From the NCBI RefSeq assembly GCF_014656435.1, contig NZ_BNCK01000003.1, positions 186,001-250,000 on the forward strand: 64,000 nucleotides of DNA, in the 5' to 3' direction. Position 1 is the stretch's first letter. Each line of letters starts with the position of its first letter. The notes beneath the pieces are model-generated. The model was not told the origin of the DNA. It worked only from the letters and a program-made list of their open reading frames with translations, and ran no database searches. This stretch comes from Thalassotalea marina. GTDB taxonomy: Bacteria; Pseudomonadota; Gammaproteobacteria; Enterobacterales; Alteromonadaceae. The position numbers and the translations under genes are program-made. Positions 34,517 to 43,949 of the stretch are shown piece after piece.

Positions 34517-35503
34517 ATGCTAGACACTAGACCACTGATTTTAATTGTTGATGATGAGCCCGCTAACTTGCGAGTGCTTAAACAAATTTTACATCAGGAT
34601 TATCGTTTAGCTTTTGCTAAAAGTGGCGAAGAAGCCATTCGCTTAGCAACAGATAATCAACCTCAGCTTATTTTGCTCGATATTATGATGCCCGATATGA
34701 CAGGATTTGAAGCATGCAAGCAGTTAAAAGCTAAGGCTAGCACCAGAAAAATTCCGGTTATATTTGTCACTGCACTGAACCATGAAACCGACGAAGCACA
34801 AGGCTTTGAAATAGGCGCAGTCGACTACATCACCAAACCAGTGTCTTCACCTGTCGTGCGCGCGAGAGTTAAAACCCATTTATCTCTAGTTGATGCAGAA
34901 GAATTAAAAGCTACTCGTTTACAAATAATTCAGCGCCTTGGTCGCGCTTCTGAATTTAAAGACAATGAAACAGGGATGCATGTAGTACGCATGAGCCATT
35001 TTGCTCAAATACTCGCGCTTGCTTACGGCCTTGATCATGCACGAGCTGACATGTTGTTGCATACTGCACCTATGCATGACGTGGGTAAAATAGGCATTCC
35101 AGATCACATCATGCTAAAACCCGGCAAATTAACCGATGAAGAATTTGCCATTATGAAAACACATCCACAAATTGGCGTTGAAATTCTGGGTGATGATGAT
35201 TCAGAGTTGATCACACTAGCTAAAGTGGTTGCCCTCACACACCACGAAAAATGGGATGGCAGCGGTTACCCTCAGGGTTTAAAAGGTGAAGAAATTCCCA
35301 TTGAAGGCCGCATTGTAGCCGTTGCCGATGTTTTTGATGCATTAACCAGTGTTCGCCCTTACAAAGAAGCTTGGAGCATAGATAAAACTATGGCTTTTTT
35401 CCAAGAACAAAGTGGCAAACACTTTGAACCTAAGTTGGTTGATTTATTAGTTCAAGAACTTGATAAAATTTTAGCGATCAAACATCAATACCAAGATGAA
35501 TAA
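34517..35503 (+). CDS. RpfG-type response regulator, HD-GYP cyclic di-GMP phosphodiesterase
   Basis: A 328-aa protein: a receiver (IVDDEPANLRV; Asp55 in LLDIMMPDMTG; TKPVSSPVV) joined to an HD-GYP domain with HDVGKIGIPD, HPQIGVEIL, HHEKWDGSGYPQGLKGEEIP and 'ADVFDALTSVRPYK'. These metal ligands are complete, so c-di-GMP hydrolysis is expected upon phosphorylation. It is co-transcribed with the MHYT hybrid kinase and closed by a terminator. The pair would turn a gas or redox signal into lower c-di-GMP. Confidence 0.93.
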   Translation: MLDTRPLILIVDDEPANLRVLKQILHQDYRLAFAKSGEEAIRLATDNQPQLILLDIMMPDMTGFEACKQLKAKASTRKIPVIFVTALNHETDEAQGFEIGAVDYITKPVSSPVVRARVKTHLSLVDAEELKATRLQIIQRLGRASEFKDNETGMHVVRMSHFAQILALAYGLDHARADMLLHTAPMHDVGKIGIPDHIMLKPGKLTDEEFAIMKTHPQIGVEILGDDDSELITLAKVVALTHHEKWDGSGYPQGLKGEEIPIEGRIVAVADVFDALTSVRPYKEAWSIDKTMAFFQEQSGKHFEPKLVDLLVQELDKILAIKHQYQDE

Positions 35504-35524
35504 GGCTTAGACTTTTGCGAAATA

Positions 35525-35555
35525 GTGCTGGCAAAACTAAACCAGCACCTGTTAT
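35525..35555 (+). terminator. Intrinsic terminator after the HD-GYP gene
   Basis: GTGCTGG (35525-35531) pairs with CCAGCAC (35542-35548), followed by CTGTTATTTTT. It separates convergent genes. Confidence 0.7.
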
Positions 35556-35557
35556 TT

Positions 35558-36217
35558 TTAATTAAATTCTGAGACGGTGATCCCTTCACCAAAATGATGC
35601 AATATGTGCTGCTCAAAATAGTCTTGTTGTGCTTCTTTAAAAGCACCAGTCGCATCAGTTACCACATAAGTATTGTAGCCCTTATCATGAGCTTCCCTTA
35701 ATGTTGATTCAACACACACATGCGTTGCAAAACCGGCTAAATACAACGTATCTATTTTATTGTTACGCAAATAGCTATCTAAACTACTACCCGCAAAGGC
35801 TGAGGCACCTGTTCGCTGGGTGATAACATACTCATTTGCTTGTGGCACAAAGTCAGGATGAATATCTTGCATCTTTCCTTGCCAGGTTTTTACTTTTGGA
35901 ATGGCGGCTCGAAGGCCAAACTGCGCTTGTCCAAACACCTTGTAATTAACGTCTGGTGCTAAGGTAACATGGATAACTTGCATGCCCTGTTTTCTCGCTG
36001 CCGTAAGTAACTTTTTTGATTGCACAATAGCATGAGCAAACGCTTTGTCATCTTCAACTAAAAAGTTTCTAAGCTTACCTTGGGAAGACACCCATTCATT
36101 TTGATACTCAATCAACACAACAGCGCTGTGTTTTAAATTTTCGCCTTTCGCATAGGTTGGCGGTGATAGCGATATATTAACAATCAATAGTAAGGTTAAA
36201 AGCTGAATTAACTTCAT
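35558..36217 (-). CDS. Exported isochorismatase-family cysteine hydrolase
   Basis: A 219-aa protein with a signal peptide (about 1-23) and the isochorismatase-like hydrolase fold. The nucleophile Cys lies in FATHVCVESTLREA. The usual catalytic Asp (in xIDxQN) is Glu here (LIEYQNEW), a variant known in one branch of the family; the catalytic Lys position reads ITQRTGASAF, with no clear Lys. Members cleave amides or vinyl ethers; the substrate is unknown and the changed residues make the reaction uncertain. Exported members are unusual. Confidence 0.8.
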   Translation of the reverse strand: MKLIQLLTLLLIVNISLSPPTYAKGENLKHSAVVLIEYQNEWVSSQGKLRNFLVEDDKAFAHAIVQSKKLLTAARKQGMQVIHVTLAPDVNYKVFGQAQFGLRAAIPKVKTWQGKMQDIHPDFVPQANEYVITQRTGASAFAGSSLDSYLRNNKIDTLYLAGFATHVCVESTLREAHDKGYNTYVVTDATGAFKEAQQDYFEQHILHHFGEGITVSEFN

Positions 36218-36272
36218 AATTTCTCCGTTTATTACATTAAACCGAAGCTATTATTTAAGGCTTTTTAGCAAC

Positions 36273-36296
36273 GCGCCTTAACATTTTATAAGGCGC
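36273..36296. repeat. Perfect 8-bp hairpin after the Crp-like gene
   Basis: GCGCCTTA (36273-36280) and TAAGGCGC (36289-36296) with an 8-base loop, just past the stop of the minus-strand regulator gene. It lacks a good T-run on the minus strand, so it may stabilise the mRNA end or be a weak terminator. Confidence 0.5.
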
Positions 36297-36297
36297 T

Positions 36298-36876
36298 TTA
36301 TGAATGACGAATTCGAGATAAGGTGACATCTGTCATCCCCAAATAAGAAGCAATATGACGAAGAGGAATTTGCTGACACAATTCAGGGTAATTTTGTTGA
36401 AATACTTGATAACGTTTACGAGCATCGAGCTGGAGGAACATTAGCTCACGATTGATTTTATCTTCTAACAGTTGCTCAGTGAGTTGCTGAAAAAACATCT
36501 GGCTTTGAGCAAAGGGCTGCAAGGCCGTTGTTAAAGCACAATATTTACATTGATAGGCGTTAACATCCGTTAACGCTTCGATGTAAAACTTCACTGGTTG
36601 CTCTATAGCAGAGCGCGCCATGGGTGCTAATATTTGCCCAGCACTAAAAAACCCCTTGTTAGATTCTTTACCATTTGAGTCCAAATAATAAAGCCGAAAA
36701 ATGCCTTGTTTGATCGCCAATAAATTGTACCAACGTTCACCGGCAGACAATATAGTGCTACCCGCAGTAAAACTAACGGATTTAAACAAAGGCAGCACAT
36801 TGGGCATGGCTAAGGCTTCCACCCCCTGTGTTTGTAAAATATCAGTTAAATTTAACGTCATATTAATATCAATCAT
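36298..36876 (-). CDS. Crp/Fnr-family transcriptional regulator
   Basis: A 192-aa regulator with a cyclic-nucleotide-binding-like beta-roll (VSFTAGSTILSAGERWYNLLAIKQGIFRLYY) and a short C-terminal helix-turn-helix (IPLRHIASYLGMTDVTLSRIR). No Cys cluster for an Fe-S centre and no clear cAMP phosphate-binding motif are present. Proteins of this short type often regulate a neighbouring gene; the isochorismatase-like gene lies downstream on the same strand, 80 bp away. Start choice between codons 1 and 6 is unclear since neither has a well-spaced ribosome-binding site. Confidence 0.85.
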   Translation of the reverse strand: MIDINMTLNLTDILQTQGVEALAMPNVLPLFKSVSFTAGSTILSAGERWYNLLAIKQGIFRLYYLDSNGKESNKGFFSAGQILAPMARSAIEQPVKFYIEALTDVNAYQCKYCALTTALQPFAQSQMFFQQLTEQLLEDKINRELMFLQLDARKRYQVFQQNYPELCQQIPLRHIASYLGMTDVTLSRIRHS

Positions 36877-37077
36877 CCTAACTTAAGAAAACCTCAATAA
36901 AACAAATCATTTCAATACCATTGGTGCAACATTTCGGCATCGAAGCGCAGCCTTAGTAGTAAAAGAATTGTAAATATACGTAAATTTTCTTCAATATTCG
37001 CCTATGCACCACTATTGTTTACACAAGGTTAACAAACTGTTTTGCTGCAGAATGCAACAGGGATTGAAGATAACAAC

Positions 37078-37860
37078 ATGAGTCATCTAAAACCAATTGC
37101 ACTATTTTATCTTTTGGCATGTTTAATATCATGGCCATTTATGATCTGCATGCAGTTTTATCCAAGTATTTGGCAAACTATTCCACTGCCACCACCATTA
37201 AAAACTTCACTTTTCATGTGGGGACCAGGCTTAGCGGCACTTATTATTTGGCGTCTTACCAAAACTAAAAACGCAAAATCCTTTAGTAAACGTTATCAAC
37301 TGTTTCGAGGGGGCAAACCACTAAATATTTTGGTGTATGTATTACCTAGTTTATTGTTTGTCGGTATGTTTTCTCCGTTATTAACCACACAACAAATTCT
37401 ATTCTTTTTAGTTATCTTTAACGCTGTTGCATTTTTTAATTCTCTAGGCGAAGAACTTGGTTGGCGTGGTTATCTACAACCCAATTTGGATTGCTTACCG
37501 CCTGTGGGGCAATTTATTTTGATTGGATTAATGTGGGAGTTGTGGCATTTACCCATGCGTATTGGCGCCATAAAATACGGCGCACCGATTGAGAACATGT
37601 TGTTGCTGTCATTTGGCACTATCGTGCTCAGTTTTATTATCGGATTTGCAGTAAAACATACCCGCTCTGTCACCATTGCCGTTTGTTTACACGCCTATAT
37701 GAATTCAATTATGTCGTTGTCTGAGGTATCGAACATTTCTCAGCAGGCATTAATTCCCTACTTTGTTATTGTCGCTTTATTTTTCATTGTTGTCATAAGC
37801 CTTTGGAACAACCCGAAACTAAAGTTTCTTACATCAAGAAAACGCCAAAAAGCGGCCTAG
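37078..37860 (+). CDS. CPBP-family intramembrane protease (CAAX protease/bacteriocin-processing type)
   Basis: A 260-aa multi-helix membrane protein. The active-site motifs are present: EELGWRGYL (Glu-Glu and Arg), 'LWHLPM' (His) and 'LHAYMNS' (His/Asn). The family includes Rce1-like proteases and self-immunity proteins for bacteriocins. The ATG at 37078 is chosen over an in-frame TTG at 37042 because GAAGA lies just upstream and the first membrane helix starts soon after. It is the last chromosomal gene before the island and would have been the downstream neighbour of yicC before the insertion. Confidence 0.88.
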   Translation: MSHLKPIALFYLLACLISWPFMICMQFYPSIWQTIPLPPPLKTSLFMWGPGLAALIIWRLTKTKNAKSFSKRYQLFRGGKPLNILVYVLPSLLFVGMFSPLLTTQQILFFLVIFNAVAFFNSLGEELGWRGYLQPNLDCLPPVGQFILIGLMWELWHLPMRIGAIKYGAPIENMLLLSFGTIVLSFIIGFAVKHTRSVTIAVCLHAYMNSIMSLSEVSNISQQALIPYFVIVALFFIVVISLWNNPKLKFLTSRKRQKAA

Positions 37861-37966
37861 TTATTCAAACCAAAAGTTCCTGATATAAAGTGTTTTCCAG
37901 TAATTGTAATGTTCAACTATTGGGAATCACTTCAAAGTGGGGCTTAAAAGATTTGATAATAAGGCC

Positions 37967-37985
37967 TATTCAATATTTTGGATCT
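37967..37985. repeat. Left attachment site of the island (displaced yicC 3' end)
   Basis: TATTCAATATTTTGGATCT; read on the minus strand it encodes IQNIE followed by the stop. It differs from the right copy at two bases. Just outside, the third base of the stop differs too (TAG instead of TAA). Confidence 0.8.
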
Positions 37986-38068
37986 CAACGAAGAACAATA
38001 TCCAGAGCGGGTCTGTAGCCCAATAAAATCAAGCCTTCCAGCAATGCCGTCTTGGCAAGATTAACACT

Positions 38069-38093
38069 GAACTACCACTCGCGCTACCATTTT
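38069..38093. repeat. Left copy of a subterminal direct repeat
   Basis: GAACTACCACTCGC followed by GCTACCA, 84 bp inside the left attachment site. It matches the right copy at 61517-61537 in 20 of 21 bases. It contains two ACTACCACT-like 9-mers with a 3-base spacer (the second is GCTACCATT). Paired repeats at this distance look like integrase arm-binding sites. Its end overlaps the last bases of the AIPR gene. Confidence 0.65.
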
Positions 38094-40194
38094 AGTTAAT
38101 AAAATCAAACCCTTCATTATATGCTCGACTTCTAATATTTAGAGCTTCTTTACTTTGCTTGTCTGACGGTAAGTCTCCACCTAAATACATATTTGCACAT
38201 TTAGTCGGAAGAGAAATGTTCTTATGGTAATGAGGATAGCCTTGATCTTTATAGAAATTGCTTATTGCTAGCCATTCTTCTTTTTTGACATCCATTATTC
38301 CTGTTTGAGCATCAATTTGAGCTCCTGCTTCATTAAGGTTCTTATCGTCCTCTTTTTTCTCTTTCAATTCATTGGCATTTAGTAAATCTGAGTCGGTAAG
38401 AAGCTCTAGATCAAAGTTTACAGTTTTAAATATATCCCAGCCTTTTTGTGATTTGCAAAACTCTGACGGGTTTCCTTGTCCTTGCCTAAAAGAAGGATCT
38501 AAAATTTTTCCTCTCACAAATTTACCTAATACATCTATTTGAGCTGATAATGATTTAGAGATTGATTGGTTTTGAAATATTCGTAGTAAATTTAGATCTT
38601 TTCCTTGTGAAAGAAGCAAATGTCTTAGAAAAGACAATGTATATGTTACAGCTTCTGCTTTAAATCCCTTCTCCTCTTTATACCAATCCGATTTTGCAAT
38701 TATTGAGTCTGCACTCTTGAATAGAATAGCTTTGGCAATAAGTTCTCTGTAAAAAGCATGTTTAAATTTAGATTCATCCTTCTCATATTCTTCTGCGATT
38801 ACAGGACCCAATAATTTTAGATTTTCTTGTGCTCCTTTTTTGACTTCATGAGGCTTCATTCTCCATGTATTTTCATACTTCGCCATATCAGTCTTAACAA
38901 ATTTCTGGCTTTTAGGGTATTCAAGCATAAAGCGATCTTTTTGAGCTTTACTAAGCCCCCTAACCCTAGTCGAGTATTGACCTCTTGCCCTTTCATAAAA
39001 CCATTTAGTTGATAGACCAGAGTCTCCTGCTGGCATCGGAATAGAAAGTGCCAATTTCTCTATGTTTCGATGATAAGGATGATTTGATACTAAATCTGCT
39101 TTTTGGATGGAGTTTTGGGTGTTTGCATATTGGCTGATACGAGATTTAAGGTTCTCAATCTTATCTTCATCACGAATAACCGTAAGTTTCATCTGTACAA
39201 ACACTTTTTCTAGATCTATGTCTTTGTAGAGCCTATTTCCAATACCACCTTTTTCTTTTGGCGAAAAATAAATTGATGCTGTTGTTTGCCCTCCGTTAAC
39301 TATCTGTAAATTATCCATTTTTGAAATTACTTTTTGACCATTTATTTCTCTAAACTCTACATTAGTAGCTGTGCATGTAAGTCCATTATTGTATGCAAAA
39401 AAGTTTTCTGGTTCTGTTAACAAGGCTTTTCTTATACCTTTGTTAACTCCTGATCTAAAGTCTAGAAAGGTCCTCACATTTGCTTCGAGTAATCGTTGTC
39501 CAAACTCATCATAAATATCGCTTAATACCTTTCCTGGCATTACACAAAGGTACGTATGAGTATCTTCATCTTCAGTATTTGCAGGTAGATTATGAAGCCC
39601 ATTACAAATATTCAGAAAATCTATGCTAAATGGTTCGTTTTCAGTGCCTGATTCAGATAAAGTTTTTAGCCTATCCAAATCCCAAATTTCTATAGATGTT
39701 GGTTTATTTCTTATTTCATCAATCGTAATTTTTTTTACTCGTTCACTTAGCTTCCTAGTACTAAGTACAACAACTCTAAATTTCAAAACTTCTGGAAGAT
39801 AAAAGTTCATTGAATTAGCTATGACTCGGTCTGTAGATTCCTCTAATGAGTCTAGAAAGACTTCATCATCGATTTTTTCCAAGAACCTTGATACATTCTT
39901 TCCAAGCTTAACTAAGTCGGATTTGGTTATGGTTAAAATGTCTTCTATATCTTCATAGTCTGTAATAATACCGCTAAGTGTTTTTTCTAATGGATTCCAA
40001 CTATATCCATCAATCTTCATGTACTTATTCGTATTTCTGTATGGGTGGTACTCTATATTGTCCAATATCCCTGCTTCTGAAATGGACTCGGAAACAAGTT
40101 CAAAGAATTTTTCTTCTTCAAAACAAAGGTCTTTTTCTGCAGAAAGTTTTACGCCATTTATAAGTTCATTTTTAAACTGAAGTAGCTGTTCCAT
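38092..40194 (-). CDS. AIPR-family (abortive infection phage resistance) protein
   Basis: A 700-aa protein matching the AIPR family in its central part: 'NVRTFLDFRSGVNKGIRKALL', 'EPENFFAYNNGLTCTA' and 'LQIVNGGQTTASIYF' (about 235-310). The C-terminal half is unassigned. AIPR proteins occur in phage-defence and restriction-like loci; their activity is unknown. It is the last gene of a five-gene operon and overlaps the PD-(D/E)XK gene by 23 bp. With the ATPase, helicase and nuclease genes it probably forms one effector complex. Confidence 0.88.
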   Translation of the reverse strand: MEQLLQFKNELINGVKLSAEKDLCFEEEKFFELVSESISEAGILDNIEYHPYRNTNKYMKIDGYSWNPLEKTLSGIITDYEDIEDILTITKSDLVKLGKNVSRFLEKIDDEVFLDSLEESTDRVIANSMNFYLPEVLKFRVVVLSTRKLSERVKKITIDEIRNKPTSIEIWDLDRLKTLSESGTENEPFSIDFLNICNGLHNLPANTEDEDTHTYLCVMPGKVLSDIYDEFGQRLLEANVRTFLDFRSGVNKGIRKALLTEPENFFAYNNGLTCTATNVEFREINGQKVISKMDNLQIVNGGQTTASIYFSPKEKGGIGNRLYKDIDLEKVFVQMKLTVIRDEDKIENLKSRISQYANTQNSIQKADLVSNHPYHRNIEKLALSIPMPAGDSGLSTKWFYERARGQYSTRVRGLSKAQKDRFMLEYPKSQKFVKTDMAKYENTWRMKPHEVKKGAQENLKLLGPVIAEEYEKDESKFKHAFYRELIAKAILFKSADSIIAKSDWYKEEKGFKAEAVTYTLSFLRHLLLSQGKDLNLLRIFQNQSISKSLSAQIDVLGKFVRGKILDPSFRQGQGNPSEFCKSQKGWDIFKTVNFDLELLTDSDLLNANELKEKKEDDKNLNEAGAQIDAQTGIMDVKKEEWLAISNFYKDQGYPHYHKNISLPTKCANMYLGGDLPSDKQSKEALNIRSRAYNEGFDFIN

Positions 40195-41167
40195 TTTCGA
40201 TAATCTCCCTTATTGTTTTTGAAGTTATATGTTTCTCAAGCGAATTTCCATCTATTGTGTATTTCACTTTTAGTATTTTTTCATGCGGCAAGTTGTCTGG
40301 GACTATTCGAGGAAAGTCTTCTGATATTTCATAAGTTACCATATTTATATCAATGAATTTTCGTACAATTTCAACATCATTGGCTTTACCATATTTTTCT
40401 GAGATCTTATGTTGAAACTCACTTTTCAATGCTTCGTTATTACCGATTAATGATAAGCATTTATCTACCAAATCTGTGACACTTAAACCTGAATATTCGA
40501 AACTCTCATTAATTCTAAAAGCTATTAGGTATAGATTGGTTGTAACCTTTTGAAGCTGTTCAATTGAAGAAATCTTAAGGTTATTATCATCACCTACAAT
40601 GCTGGTTTTGATCTCGAAAGAAACATCATCAAAAGTAAAGTCCTGCTTTTTGTTTTCTGGTCCTATCCATGCCTTCAAAGCATTTTGAAATCCGCAATAT
40701 TTAGCGAAGTATTCGTGAAATATAAATAATTCGCCCCAAAATCCAATTAGCTCACGAAACCCCAGACCTGACCTTGATGGTTTCAAAAATTCACTCCATG
40801 AATAAATTCTCAATATAACACTACGGAACATATTCAAACCGCCATACTCTGTCGAATATGCAGCAACATCCTTAGCAATTGTACGAAACTTATCAAACAT
40901 TTCGGCGTCTGTAAGAATACATACAAATCGAGTTTTATCGTTAACTTGATCTAGCCTAATGTCTAGACAGTCCAATTTATTGGCTATATCAAATTCAAAA
41001 CAACCTTCTTCTTCTGCAAAAAATAGAAAGTTTCCTTCTGCATTAACTGAAACCCAAAACCTAGAATCCTCTTTATACAACCTTCTAGCTGAAGACGGAT
41101 AAGAACCCGATTCTATACCTTCCCAAGGGTTATCTTTAAAAAATTCTCGATAGTTATTCGTCATCAT
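40172..41167 (-). CDS. PD-(D/E)XK-motif nuclease-like protein of the defence operon
   Basis: About 331 aa. The recognisable block is GFRELIGFWGELFIFHEYF followed by 'WIGPENKKQDFTFDDVSFEIKTS', which gives the restriction-endonuclease-like core: Glu in the helix, Asp in QDF, and E-x-K in FEIKT. This fits the PD-(D/E)XK-motif family (DUF4420-like) seen beside Z1 and AIPR genes. It is the likely DNA-cutting part of the system. The frame is open up to 41194, but ATG codons at 41167/41164 are preferred since they reduce the overlap with the Z1 gene to about 14 bp, like the other junctions here. Confidence 0.82.
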   Translation of the reverse strand: MMTNNYREFFKDNPWEGIESGSYPSSARRLYKEDSRFWVSVNAEGNFLFFAEEEGCFEFDIANKLDCLDIRLDQVNDKTRFVCILTDAEMFDKFRTIAKDVAAYSTEYGGLNMFRSVILRIYSWSEFLKPSRSGLGFRELIGFWGELFIFHEYFAKYCGFQNALKAWIGPENKKQDFTFDDVSFEIKTSIVGDDNNLKISSIEQLQKVTTNLYLIAFRINESFEYSGLSVTDLVDKCLSLIGNNEALKSEFQHKISEKYGKANDVEIVRKFIDINMVTYEISEDFPRIVPDNLPHEKILKVKYTIDGNSLEKHITSKTIREIIENGTATSV

Positions 41168-43949
41168 CTTCATACTCAAGTACAAGATCTTCATTGAGAG
41201 CTTTCCATATCTGATTGACTACATAGGAGACTTTTGTTTCTCTGCTCAGACGATCAATCTCTCTTTTTGACTTACCTTTTAAGTTTTCTAGTAAAGGAAA
41301 AGAGACTGAGTAGCTAATCGTTGGATCTTTGTGAGGAACTCCTAAAATTTCATCGCCACCCTTCTTAGCATTTTTAGGTAATGTGCCGATAGATAGCGTG
41401 TATATTATTAGCCCAGGCTGGTTGCGCTCTGGATTTGTAATATAATAAAAGGGGTTCGATTCTTCTGGTGCATTATCGGGGTCTTGCAAGAAATACCTTT
41501 CGTCATGCTTATCACCAATCTCTTGTCTCTCCCAGCAAACAGTATTTCCGCTGACAGATGCCAATAACTTCCGCTTGGACGGTTTTATTTGAGGTAATCT
41601 ATGATCTAATGAAATAATACTTGGTAACTCAGGATCTCCATCCTGAACTTGCTTTTGAGACCACCATAAATTTTTCTCGTTTTTTATATTTTTGATACAT
41701 ACGGTAAATTTAGGTAAACCCGACTTTTCAAGTTTAGAAATATACTGTAGTAACAAATCATCGGTGACTTCTCCCTCCACATACTTCGTATCTGAAATAA
41801 AGTCTTTAATGACAGAGTGATCTACATCATAAAAGATAGTTGAGCCATCAGCGGCACTGTATTGATTTACACCTTCATCAAATAGACGATTTATCAGGTT
41901 TCTAGTAACATTTAGATTGTTTAAGTTATTTTCATCCGAAACGTAAAACTCATACTTTCTTAATCTCCTCCCAGCTAAGTCTAGCGAGCGTGTATGGCTG
42001 TGTGCCGCATTCATCTTCTGTTTCGCAGTAATCAACAACGCTCCTGGGTGCTCTCTAACCTTTAATCCAAATTCGCCAGGGGTTTTCTTTTGTTCTGACA
42101 TCCTTTCAAGCTCAAGATAAAGTTCATCAATTGCATTGGAAATAAACTCGTACCATTCAAATGACTCCTCTGTTATGAATAGTTTGCACAAGTCTTTATA
42201 TCCAGGTCTATATCCAAACCAGCGACACATTTGCATCAACGTATCATAGGTTTTAGAGTTTCTAGTGAAATAGGATATGGTGAGTCCTTCTAAAGTAAGT
42301 CCTCTAGACAGCTTATGCCCTCCAATAACAATTGCTGATAAACCGTTAGCTTTGTATGCTGAGTAGTCTAAACTTTCTCCTGACTTGCCGTGTACAGCGA
42401 ATACCTTCGTTTTACCAATTGCTCTCTTTAAATGATTAAAAATTTCCTCAAAAGATTCATTTATTTCATAAAACTTATAGAAGCTGTCTTTTATATCTGA
42501 GATCACACGACTTTTTTTAACCGCTAATTCCATCGAGTAACCCATTGCAAAATCAGCGGCGCTGCGTATTTCATCCATGTATTCATCAACTACTTCTGCA
42601 ATTTTATTTTGTAGAAGAGTTAAGTGAGTCATGTTAATTAGCATTGTGCTATGTGCCTTAGGCGTGCCCCTAAGTGACCTCACAGCAACAGTAATTAAAT
42701 AACATCTGATTGCTTCCTTTAGCGATTCTGGCAATACACCTACCGGAGTCTCTTTGTTACTTTTTGCAGGCAAAAGAACCTCATTGTCGTCAATTATGAC
42801 AACTGGATCGGCCTTACTGTCATCATTAGATTGAAAAAAGTGTTTTTGTCCAACGTAACTATCAGGAGTGGGAATTCGTATCATGAAGTCTTCGGGGAAA
42901 AGATCATCACCAATATCTACATGTTCCTCGTCAGGATCGATAAAAATGTTGGCAAATGGTGTTGCTGTATAACCAATATACGTGGAGCGATTAAATAGAG
43001 CTAAAAGCTTCCTTATATTGTTGTTTATAGCAGTAATATCACCTTTTTCATGTTTGGTATTAATTGAAGCATAGTCAGCTTCGTCATCGATTAATAGCAA
43101 TTGGTGATCTAATTTCTGTCCTGCTTCAACATCTAAATCATGTTTTTCTGCTATCCACTCAGATAAGTTATTGAGGACAGATGCCCATTTTTTTATGACG
43201 AATATTATGGCGCCGTCAACGATTGAAAAATGAATGCCAAAACTATTTGCTACAGACTTTTTAAAATCTCCTTCTGTAGTTGTTAAAAAGGAAGCTCTTA
43301 GGTGCTCAGCTCTATATTTACCAACCCCGATTGGCTGTCCGCTTTCATATCTCTTTTTAGACTCTTTTCCTATAACTCCCTCATCTAAACGTTCTTGAGT
43401 CTGAGTTCTTAGTTCATTTAAGTGACCGCCTAAAACGATAATTACCTTGTATCCTGCATCTATAGCTTTGTTAAGCAAACCCAGGTAGTTTTGAGTTTTA
43501 CCTGACTGGACATTTCCCATTACCAGCCCTCGACGATTCCACTTTCCTTCCTTCTGAGGATCTCCAGAGCAGTCTAAAATCTCATCAATAGTTTTCTCTG
43601 TTTCTTTGATAACTTCTAGGGAACGACCTTGATCAAGCAGAAACTCTTTGTAAGCCTTCCAATAATTCCAATCTATTTCTCCACGCTTATGATCTAACCA
43701 TCTTTCAACCCTTGGGTTAGCTAAAATTATTGGGCCTTCATCAATTTCAACATTTATACTAGTTTCAATTTTAAACTTTATAGTTTTCCAGTCTTCATCA
43801 CTGAAATCTTTATACTGAGGAAGCAATAGTTTAAGCTGCTCAATAGTAGTGTTTATGAACTCTGCATCAACTTTCTTTCCGGATGCTTTTGCTTCATTAA
43901 AAATTCTAAGGAGCGTATTAGTGCAATCTTCAATAGCTACTTGTTCCAT
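41154..43949 (-). CDS. Z1-domain, superfamily-2 helicase-like ATPase
   Basis: A 931-aa protein. Walker A is VMGNVQSGKTQNYLG with Lys151; Walker B is LLLIDDEADYASI (about 285-296); 'GYTATPFANIFIDP' (about 328) is the SF2 TAT-like motif III; and 'GGHKLSRGLTLEGLTISYF' followed by 'MQMCRWFGYRPGY' gives the helicase motifs V/VI typical of Z1 proteins. Z1 proteins are associated with restriction-like loci containing GHKL ATPases. It would move on or remodel DNA for the nuclease. It overlaps neighbours by about 13 bp on each side. Confidence 0.9.
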   Translation of the reverse strand: MEQVAIEDCTNTLLRIFNEAKASGKKVDAEFINTTIEQLKLLLPQYKDFSDEDWKTIKFKIETSINVEIDEGPIILANPRVERWLDHKRGEIDWNYWKAYKEFLLDQGRSLEVIKETEKTIDEILDCSGDPQKEGKWNRRGLVMGNVQSGKTQNYLGLLNKAIDAGYKVIIVLGGHLNELRTQTQERLDEGVIGKESKKRYESGQPIGVGKYRAEHLRASFLTTTEGDFKKSVANSFGIHFSIVDGAIIFVIKKWASVLNNLSEWIAEKHDLDVEAGQKLDHQLLLIDDEADYASINTKHEKGDITAINNNIRKLLALFNRSTYIGYTATPFANIFIDPDEEHVDIGDDLFPEDFMIRIPTPDSYVGQKHFFQSNDDSKADPVVIIDDNEVLLPAKSNKETPVGVLPESLKEAIRCYLITVAVRSLRGTPKAHSTMLINMTHLTLLQNKIAEVVDEYMDEIRSAADFAMGYSMELAVKKSRVISDIKDSFYKFYEINESFEEIFNHLKRAIGKTKVFAVHGKSGESLDYSAYKANGLSAIVIGGHKLSRGLTLEGLTISYFTRNSKTYDTLMQMCRWFGYRPGYKDLCKLFITEESFEWYEFISNAIDELYLELERMSEQKKTPGEFGLKVREHPGALLITAKQKMNAAHSHTRSLDLAGRRLRKYEFYVSDENNLNNLNVTRNLINRLFDEGVNQYSAADGSTIFYDVDHSVIKDFISDTKYVEGEVTDDLLLQYISKLEKSGLPKFTVCIKNIKNEKNLWWSQKQVQDGDPELPSIISLDHRLPQIKPSKRKLLASVSGNTVCWERQEIGDKHDERYFLQDPDNAPEESNPFYYITNPERNQPGLIIYTLSIGTLPKNAKKGGDEILGVPHKDPTISYSVSFPLLENLKGKSKREIDRLSRETKVSYVVNQIWKALNEDLVLEYEDDDE

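Noticed and set aside
37861-38091. A tRNA or tmRNA gene as the island's target
   Set aside because: No cloverleaf-like sequence was seen at either end, while the match to the yicC end is direct.
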